64,000 bases of DNA, taken from positions 6,909,413 through 6,973,412 of the forward strand of contig JABAKD010000009.1 of NCBI GenBank assembly GCA_012845835.1, in the 5' to 3' direction. The number at the start of each line of letters is the position of its first letter. Position 1 is the first letter of the stretch. The notes beneath the pieces were generated by a model. It saw only the letters and a list, made by a program, of their open reading frames with translations. It was not told the DNA's origin and made no database searches. Both the position numbers and the translations under genes were made by a program. The DNA is from Undaria pinnatifida. Taxonomy: Eukaryota > Sar > Phaeophyceae > Laminariales > Alariaceae. Positions 55,818 to 64,000 of this stretch are shown one piece after another.

Positions 55818-57016
55818 TCAGACCATGACCGAGGGGAACGTCGCTGAAAGCGCGTGTTCTCGCCGTCGAAAACAAAAAACATGGCTGGAGGGAACCACGT
55901 TCGAAGCGCTAGTTCCCGCCGCCGGTTCTACGCCGTGAGAATCGTCCGCAGACGGTGTAGGAGCCCGTGTGCTCTTTGCAGAGGCAATCTGTGCTGCGTT
56001 ATTGGACAGGCTAGCAACAGAACACGAGCATCTTCTGAAACCACAAGAGGTGCCCCCCGACAGTGTTGTCGACGGTGCCGTACCGCCGTCGAGCTGTCGA
56101 TTGCCGTTACGGAATGTGCCAGGCTGGCGCGCGAGAGTATTTCCACCCTGGTTGTGGGCGGCTCCAAAGCGCATTCGGGGATCAGGAGCGGGGGCAGAAG
56201 AGGCGGGCGAGCGCGGGATACCACCATCATGATCCAACGTGTATGTGGTATCGTTGTGACAGTTTACCCGACCCTGATCGTGGTGGTACCCTCGCGATTG
56301 ACCTGAAAGATGGCGGCGAGTTTTCTTGTTGTTCGGGCGATAAGATTTATCGCCTCGGCGGTAGCAGACCATGTGTGTTTGTCAACGTCGGTGTGCGTCA
56401 TCTTCGCCAAGTTGATTAAGTTCAGGGTTTAAGCAGTCACTCGCAGTAATGAAAGCATGCCTGCAATGCTTGAAGGAATGGTTGTCTTCGTGGAAGTTGA
56501 GGCAAAGCCCCCGGTTTTCTCGGAGGCTATCAGCGCGAGGTGAAAGGAGGTCGCTCCAAAGGGAAGGGTCGTCTGTCTTAAACGAGGCGTTAACGGTGAA
56601 AACTTCTGCATAATGATGCTCTTCTAGAGGCCAGCAATTCGATGTGTGGTCAAGCCAGATGAATATTCGATGGGCATGACAGTTGAATGATGGCTCGATC
56701 CCGTCTGCCACGAAAGCGACTGGGACGGCACTCGGCCCTGGCCGCGCCCATGATCGACTGGCCGGGGCTCCGACGGGGCGGATGACGAAGCTCCCGTCGA
56801 AGAAACAGGCAGATGAAACAAGTGTTTCGCCGTTGACGGCAGGTGTCTTATTATGCGCTTAGTCACTAAAAGCCCACCATATAGCATCCAATGAGGCGTA
56901 TAACTGTGAGCCCGTAGCCTTCGAACCAGCAGGCATGAGAGCCGGAAATTGCTAATTCGCCGCCATCCGAACCAGCTCCAGTACCACATCCGTCCCCGGA
57001 GATAAAACACGCTCAC
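55818..57016 (-). pseudogene. chromovirus Gag with degraded CCHC zinc knuckle
   Basis: Frames at 56382-56711 and 55818-56372 together hold a capsid-to-nucleocapsid region. The knuckle is CLNFHEDNHSFKHC, where the second Cys is Phe (TTC). It is followed by LNPELNQLGEDDAHRR, a stop, and a basic, Asn/Gly-rich tail (SYRPNNKKTRRHLSGQSRGY). The upstream frame (56624-57016) is in another register. The identity rests on the knuckle pattern, strand and position before the other gypsy domains. Confidence 0.6.
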
Positions 57017-58479
57017 TCCCCGTGGCGGTCGGCATAAGTACGCGAAACTCCCAACTGGAAAAAAAAAGGCGTGCCGTTACACAAAAGTATGCAACTTCGT
57101 GTAGCCCTTGTCCGTGTCAACAGTGTCGAAGTGCGTCATCGGCAGACTCAACAGGAGGGTGAAAGGCTCAGGCCCGGATGCTCCTCCTGACATGGCTCTT
57201 GAACCCTCTTGCCTGCTGTCACGGCCACCTCGCTGTGGTCGTCCGTGCTCGAGAACGAAGACGAGCGGGAGGAGGTTGACGAGCCGTCCCACGCTAAACA
57301 TCCTCTCGCGCCGTTCTTCCGCCCTCCGTTGCCTCCGCCAGAGCTGCGCCCAACTGCCCCGGTTGTTGGACCAACATTGCCCCTTCGGCGGCGCCGTCAG
57401 CTACACCACCACCCGATGCGCCTCCCCCGCCTCCACCACCGCTGTCACCCTCGCGGCGGTGGTGATGGTCGCCACTCCCACCATTTTTGCTGCCACCCCC
57501 ACGGTTGCGGTCCCCGCGGTCGCGACTGTCGCTGCGTCGCTGTTCCCCCGGTTGCGTTCCGCCAACTCTTTCTCCGGGGTTCGGCCAGAACACGGGGTCG
57601 GGGGCCTCGTCGTGGGCCATCAGCAGGGCCTTGACGAGGGCAAGGGTCGGGGCGGCTCTCGTCTGTCCGGCATAGGGCGTAAAATTCATGCGAGTTCAGG
57701 CCGCTTCTACTGAAAGGGGGTCCACTTGCCACGACGCCGGCCTCTCTGACGTGAGGAGGGCGGAGGCAGTTTACACCACCGCGGTCGCCAACGCTGGGGA
57801 GAACTCTACCGTGGGTGCAGGCGCCATGCACGCGATGCTGCCCTTGAAAAAAGCGGTGTCCCCGGGTCGTGGTCGCTGGGGTAGCTCCTGCCGCAGCAGA
57901 CGCAAAAGACTGCGCGAGGGCTTGTTGCGCCCTCTACACTAACATAGACGCCTCCCGCGCAGCGGTCTTCGCCTGCTCGATATCTCCGTCAAACCAACGT
58001 CGGCGTGCTTCACGCCGGAGAATCATCTGGTTGCCGTCGTCGAGCGCCCGCTGGGCCCGTGCCGCCGCATATGCTAAGTCCAAGGGGCGGGCATGGGCGC
58101 CCAGGTCCCGGGAGCCATGGGGGTGGCGCTCTGCCGAGCGCGGAGAGCCCACGTGGCGAAGGTCGTGCCCTGTCGAGGGCGGGCGGGGGGGGACTGGTGG
58201 CGCCCCCCCAGGGCTGGCGAGAGCTGGCGCCGAGACGCCCCAGAGTCCGGTAGAGATTGGTCCGCCTTGTTCTCTGCGCGAACCGGCGAGTCGACCCTCT
58301 GGGTTGGTGGGTCCGGGTGGTCCGACTTCTGTCTCGTCACCGGAACCCGCCTCCGGTGATTCCCCCCGTCTCGAGTCGCGGGATCTCGAGCGAGCTCTCC
58401 TTGTCTCGTGGGCACCAGGTTGGGGTGCGTAGAAGACCTCAGCCTGCCCCGAATAGCCCGCTTCCTCACTAGTAGACAT
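57017..58479 (-). pseudogene. chromovirus Gag N-terminal region
   Basis: A frame beginning MSTSEEAGYSGQAEVF at 58479 (inside a 230-codon frame at 57934-58626) is rich in R, S, G and P and ends in an acidic/basic helix (QRALDDGNQMILRREARRRW). Two more frames (57445-57831, 57294-57689) continue with FWPNPGERVGGTQPGEQR and a Gly-rich RNA-binding-like stretch. Frame changes separate them. Gag is inferred from position and composition. Confidence 0.45.
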
Positions 58480-58679
58480 GTTGTTGCTTGTTGTCTGTAG
58501 GGAGGACAGCGGAAGGAGGGCGTGTGGGGGGAGGTGGTGGGATGGGAACGAGACGTTAAGAGCTATGGAGACAGATATTTTGCTGCAAGTAGATGTATAT
58601 CTGTGTTTCAGCAAACAGCAAGACATGGGCCTCGACTCCGTCCAGCATCAGTGATGGTAGCAGCCACGCCAACTAGCCG

Positions 58680-59900
58680 TATAAAAGGGGGACATCGGTG
58701 AGAAGTATACCATCCACAAAAACCGCAAAATAAGAGCAGCGCCCAGTCTGATCGTAGGGTATACGGGTAATGCCCGCACGAACCGCAGTAAAAGCGACCA
58801 AAAATGGGCAACATTGACCCTAATCACAGTAAAAGCGACCAAAATTGGGCAACATTGACCCTAACCGCAGTGCAGGGGGTGCACCACAGTAAAGGTACGT
58901 CTGCACCCATCGCACTTAAACAGGCAGCATTTAACCCAGGTGCGGTGTAGGGGGGTAGCACAGTAAAGGGTCGCCCAACACGCCAACGTTCATCGGACGA
59001 AAACGGGCAGCGTTTAACCTAGGTGCAGTGTAGGGGGGGAGCACAGGAAAAAATCGCGCCGCCGACCGTATAAAAAAACGGGCAACATGGTAGCACAGTA
59101 GAGGATCGTGCCGCCAACCGTATAAAGAAACGGGCAGCATCCGCCCCAACAGGTGGGGGTGGCACAGTAGAGGGTTGTGTAGGTGCCAATCAGGGGACAA
59201 GGTCAGTACAACCCTTGAACAAAGTAGTTTTCCCACCGACCGCACTATAGGGGGATGGTCGCGCCTACAGCAGTGCTGCTCGCCGCATTATCGTTGCTGT
59301 GCCCATAGGTACCAACCGCACGAAGAAAGGGAGTATAACCCCCGAACAAGGCAGTTTCCCCACCGTCCGCGCTATAGGGGGACGATCGCGCCTACAGTAG
59401 TGCTGATTGCTGCAAGATTGCTCCTATGACCACGGGTGACGACAACACCAACCGCCTTAAAAAGGGTAGTATAATACCAAGACCAGCTGTAGAAAAGGTG
59501 TGTACGCCCGCAGCCGAATAAAAAGGCTGTGCCCCAAGCACCGCATCAAACGGGCTGATCCCCACTTGCACTAGCCGCAAAGTGCAGTATCTCCGCGAAC
59601 TGTAGTAAACGCTCTGTAACAGGCAGTAGCTGTCCGAATATGTGCAAAGAAAACAAATTGCCAGCATAGACCCTAGCAGCATTGTGAAGGGCAGCACATG
59701 TACTAACAGCAGCAGAAAGGCAGCATTTGCGCCAAAAGTAGAGTGCTCAGTGTCTCCTCCAACTGCAAACCGCATTGCAACGGACAGTATCCGTCGTGAC
59801 AGCTGCAAAAAAAATGCAGCATCTATCCTAGCAGCATTGTGGAAGGGCAGCCCATGTACCGACAGTAGAAAGACGGCCTAACGCCTGGACAGCAAAAACA
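58680..59900. repeat. degenerate tandem repeats, presumed 5' leader of chromovirus
   Basis: Units with CAGTAAAAGCGACCAAAAA, TGGGCAACATTGACCCTAA, GGCAGCATTTAACCCAGGTG and GTGTAGGGGGG recur at irregular spacing of about 55-100 bp. It lies upstream of the Gag start on the minus strand, where the LARD also has degenerate repeats (33780-34200). Confidence 0.7.
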
Positions 59901-60929
59901 AATCCGTACCACACCAACCGCACTAAAGGGACAATTGCGTCGACAGCAGTGCAGAGTGCCGCACTATCGAAGCTGTGCCCATACAAAAAGTGGCATTAGC
60001 CCCACGTACCCATAAATGGTGGAATATATGGCATCGCACACGCCGACACCCTTGCCCAAAAGCCCGAACAGAGTTTCAGCGTTCACTAAATTCAAGTTCT
60101 AGTCACGGGAGGACCAAGACGAAAAAAACTCTCGAATCGAAGTTGCAAGGAGCACTCGCACAGCAGCGAAGGGTGTCAGAGCTGCAGTGCTGTAACTGTG
60201 GACGCTGGGGCAGTGAAGAGTCGAGCTATGTGATGGACGGGCAGGAGCAAAGTAGGCGGCTCGGCTGCTGTAAAGTGATTTCTACAGCAGGGAATCCGGC
60301 GGTATGTGGCATGTATTGACAACGAGCCCATTATGCTGCACTGTAGTTGGTACCGCTGCGAACATGATGGTGGTTGAAGCTACGTGACGCAGTGGAACGC
60401 TGTTGTTCGCGAAGATCGGGGAGGGGTCCGGGTGGCGTCAAATTATTAGCTGTACTATTTTCAGCAGAAAGGGAGCACAGCAGTTTGTTCGACGCGCAAG
60501 ACGGATCGACGTATGTACTGAAACCCATACCATAACGCGTGTACTGGAAAAATTGCCAATGGAGAAAGCCCAACATTGCACGAGCACCGTCTGTTGCTTC
60601 CCAGGGAGGAACACAAGGAAGGAGCCCCGACATGAGCTCCTAAAGCACGGTGCCCATAGTCCAAGAGGGTCCCGCGAAGGTCGGTCTGGTCCCGTCAGCA
60701 AAGGTGTATGCAGGCCGATGGGTTCTCTCAGCAAGGGAAGTCCCCGTCGATGGTCCTTCAAAGTTTTGATTCCAGTATGCTAGTCCGTGGCGCGTCATGC
60801 ATATGCCTCGGCTCCGAAGCGAACGAAAAGTACAGGTCGACGGGCGATCTTGGGATTGTGCAGGCAGCTCGCGAAGATGTGCAGTGCAACATGCTGGCTG
60901 AGCGCGGAGCGAACAAGTCTGATGGGTGG
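59901..60929. other. unassigned
   Basis: Short frames (up to 126 codons) without a recognised domain. The 5' LTR of the chromovirus would be expected to the right, but no LTR-B-like sequence is visible in the rest of the window. Confidence 0.3.
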
Positions 60930-61125
60930 GGCTTGGGCAGTTCAGCTGCGGAGTGGTCCATGCGACCAGCTGGCGGGGAACTGATGCGACCTAAAGCCGA
61001 GACGAGGAGTGTGCTCCTGATACATGGGGTTTGGGCAGTTCCGCTGCGGAGTGGTCCATGTAACACAGCTGCCGGAGAACTGATGCGACCAAAAGCCGAG
61101 ACGAGGAGTGTGCTCCGAACAGCAG
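60930..61125. repeat. 98-bp tandem duplication
   Basis: TTGGGCAGTTCAGCTGCGGA (60933) and TTGGGCAGTTCCGCTGCGGA (61031) start two units ending in GAGACGAGGAGTGTGCTCC. A few substitutions separate them. Confidence 0.9.
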
Positions 61126-64000
61126 TGTCATCCGCACGTAGTTGGAAGGTGTCGTCCGTGTGGTACGTGCCCGGCGAACAACAGGAGCGGTCCCTGCTAT
61201 CTCAGTGCTGTTGTGGTCGCCGTTGGAGGAGGAAGGGCGCTCCCTCCATTGAGAAGCCACCCGTGAAGGAACAGGGGTTGTAGGCTCGATGGAAAACAAA
61301 AGCAAATCGCTACCAAAAACAGCTATCGGAGAGATTGGAGGAACGCTGCACAATAGCAAGTCTAGCCTAAGACGACGCCATACTGCAAAAAGTGGCCCAA
61401 GAAAAACTACATAACATGAACATAACCCCCCTGCGGTTGCCTATTCCATTTGTAACCTCTCCGCCTCAGCCTTCCGCTGAATTCCGGCCCAGGGTCAGAG
61501 GGGGTGGTTAATACATGTCAATACCCCCGTTTTCACTTCTACCGGCCTTGAGGCACTCGCACGACTGACTCTATATCCAAATTCGTCACGGACAAAAATA
61601 GTTCAGGCCGCTTTTTTTGCGTAGCGTAGCTTAGCTTACGTTCCATTTCTCGGACTCGTATCGCACCAGTAAAACACCTCGTGAGAGAGCTCAAGACCGG
61701 CAAGGAGCGAGGGAATAACTCGCGCGAGTGACTCCGGGAGCGACTGCAAACAAAGGCCCCCAATAAACGGGACCTCCCCTTCGTGTCCGAGGTATTTCGG
61801 GGAATCTGACGTCCCAACCCGGTCTATGAGCCAGCGGTCTATTTAGGTAGAGCGTACAGTAGATCGCAAAGCATTCCATCCCAACAATCTTGAGGCAAAG
61901 TGTAGTCAATAATAGTAAATATTAAATACCTTCTTCAGTAGTGGTTAACGAGACAAGCCGGTCAGAAATATGTTCCGGCGCAAAACTGCTAGAACCTCTG
62001 TCGTAGTCCGCGTATTTTAGCATCGCAATTATTGTGATCCCGCTTTTAGGTAGTATTTTCCTTGCCCCTGAAAATCGTGGGTGGGGTGTTGTAGATATTT
62101 TGAGTAAAATATCGCCAGTCATATATATGCTACACGTGCACCGATTATCTCACCAGGTGGTGTGCTTGGTTGGAACCATGAGACTGTCTGCGGTTAAGGC
62201 GGCGTTCTGCTGTTGTTGGCCTTTCTACAACTTCTCGGAAGCAGCGGCGAGAGCAGCACATCCATCCCGCTCGGTGAGTTTCAATCGTTTCGTCTAACAT
62301 ACCACGCGAGCTGTGCCTTGCACGTCAGTAGCGAACATGCTACGCGATACATCTCCAGGTACCTTTGTAACACGCAAGATAACACCCCCTGAGACGAAAT
62401 TTCGAGCCGATATTTTCTCCAACTAACTAAACGGGGGCACAAACAATGAAATTGGCGGCCTTGAGGAAGATAAAAGTCTAGTCGACGCTTATCGTTGTTT
62501 GCACCCTCCACGCTGTCGATGCAAATCAGCCTCGAAATGCAACACGAGTGTCACGCGCGAGCCTCGACTCTACGTAATCGTGGGTCGTAATCGCGAATGC
62601 AATGTTTGTTTCGCGACAAGTGCACCGGCATGGTAAGAAAAATTGGCAAGTACTACTTTCGCCTCCAAGCGGTTGACTGAGGTACAGGTCGGTTGGCGCC
62701 AGTGGCCTACACTCGGGGTAGTAAACATTTGGCTATAATAGTACTGCTGTAACTGTTGGTCGGGCCAGTTGCGTTTTAGTACAAACCCACTCCACTTCAG
62801 AGGCATGGTTTGGTATCACTTTCGGTCTGAAAGGGTTTCTGAATGACGGGGCTGCTTAAATCCGCAATTGTCGAAAATATTCTACTCTTGTTTTTCAGTG
62901 TGTTTTTTTTTTGTATAACTAGGAGGACACGGGGTTTGCTCGTCGTCGCGTTCCACTTTCGGCTTACTCAAGAACAGTTTTTGCGTGAACTGTGACTCCC
63001 CTAAAGCGAGAGGGTGGCGACGGAAAGACATCGGCGCACCCCTACAGTACAAAATACAGTACAATACAGTACAGCACAGTAGTACACATCTGTCCTATGC
63101 ATCGACTATTGGCCATGGTATTATCATTGTCCACCGGATTCATCTTGCAGTTTTCGACAGAATTCAGTTTTCTGGGGTGATATTATGTGTGTGAAGCTAA
63201 CGGATGAGGAGCTCCGGGAACCACAGACATGCCTCCCCCAACGGGTATCATGCGTGTTGATGCAACATAGTCTATTAAGTGAATGCATATGTAACGACCT
63301 ATACTGCGATACGGGTGAACCAACTTTTTCCTTAGGCTCCTGACATCAAACGCGTGCTACGATAGAGAGGTATAATAGCACTTTTCGGCTCAAACGGCTC
63401 CTGAATGACGGGGAGAGAGCTCCTTCACGCAAGATCGTTGGAATTTCGTTCTTTGTTTTGGTACACGAGGTTTCGTTTCATACCGATGGCTCCATGCGTT
63501 TTTTCGTTGGGTATACATATGTACCAGTTTTTTTTTTGTCCAAAACACGTTTTGTCCCCGGCGAGGTATCGAGCTCCTCCTCAAATGGGACTTCCTCTCA
63601 GAAGAAAAATCCTGCCCCTCTACGTGCCGTGCGGCATGCGTCTTGTCAGGAGCTTTACACCTCACTGAACCACCGAAAAACGTGTTTTGAACCGCAGCTT
63701 ATTCTAAGAATTTTTAGAGCTCCCAACACGAGGACCTCAAATATTTCACCCCCGACCGAAGCATGCCTCTCCGAAGTCATACGTTCGCACAACCCGACCA
63801 AAAGCTTCTACCTCGTATATGCCTTAGTCCTCAACAATATAGTCTATGTACTTGTGAAATTAATCGATTAATGCCTAAAGCCGGTAGTTCCTCGCTTGAG
63901 GAGCTCAATCGGACAGGTACATTATTACTTAATGCAACAACTGCAACACCGCCGGTCCCCTACCGTGCGATGCCTCCAATAATTTTGAAGAACCACGGGA
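61126..64000. other. unassigned
   Basis: No recognised gene or element in 2.9 kb. Frames reach 137 codons (63458-63871, plus) but show no known domain. ACAGT repeats occur at 63044-63082, and TGAATGACGGGG appears at 62841 and 63402. Confidence 0.3.

Overview
This is a repeat-dominated stretch of a eukaryotic nuclear genome. I recognise no intact host gene, no rRNA or tRNA gene and no CRISPR array. The evidence for a eukaryote is an intact Ty1/copia retrotransposon, a Ty3/gypsy chromovirus, tRNA-derived SINEs with pol III A and B boxes, solo LTRs with target-site duplications, long microsatellites and many nested insertions. An alga or other stramenopile-like protist is my guess from the style of the elements; nothing in the window proves it.

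Layout. 1-1.25 kb: decayed copia-like leader with ~115-bp tandem repeats. 1.8-11.4 kb: several copies of a foldback-type repeat with long inverted arms and very long G or C runs, mixed with smaller dispersed repeats. 11.7-18.9 kb: a complete, recent copia element on the minus strand, with two 419-bp LTRs that differ at one base, a 5-bp target duplication and one uninterrupted 1550-codon Gag-Pol frame. 19-31 kb: more foldback copies, three SINEs, a GGAAA microsatellite, a 400-bp solo LTR inside a foldback arm, and several tandem repeats. 31.65-31.93 kb: a second solo LTR. 32.04-46.28 kb: a 14.2-kb LTR element with two identical 407-bp LTRs and no recognisable coding capacity, so a LARD-type non-autonomous retrotransposon. 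47-49.5 kb: two minus-strand LTR copies of related families, one interrupted by a MITE-like insert. 49.5-61 kb: a decayed minus-strand Ty3/gypsy chromovirus with Gag zinc knuckle, RNase H, integrase, chromodomain and a further SH3/Tudor-like segment. A NADAR (YbiA-like) domain lies where reverse transcriptase would be expected. 61-64 kb: nothing recognised.

How the parts relate. The copia element encodes everything needed for its own copying and probably primes reverse transcription from an internal (half) initiator tRNA-Met. The LARD encodes nothing I can recognise, yet its LTRs are identical, so another element must have supplied the proteins. The decayed chromovirus shares a spacer motif and a sequence just before the 3' LTR with the LARD group, so intact relatives of that chromovirus elsewhere in the genome are the best candidate helpers. 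The foldback repeats are the most frequent family, and other elements have inserted into them at least twice.
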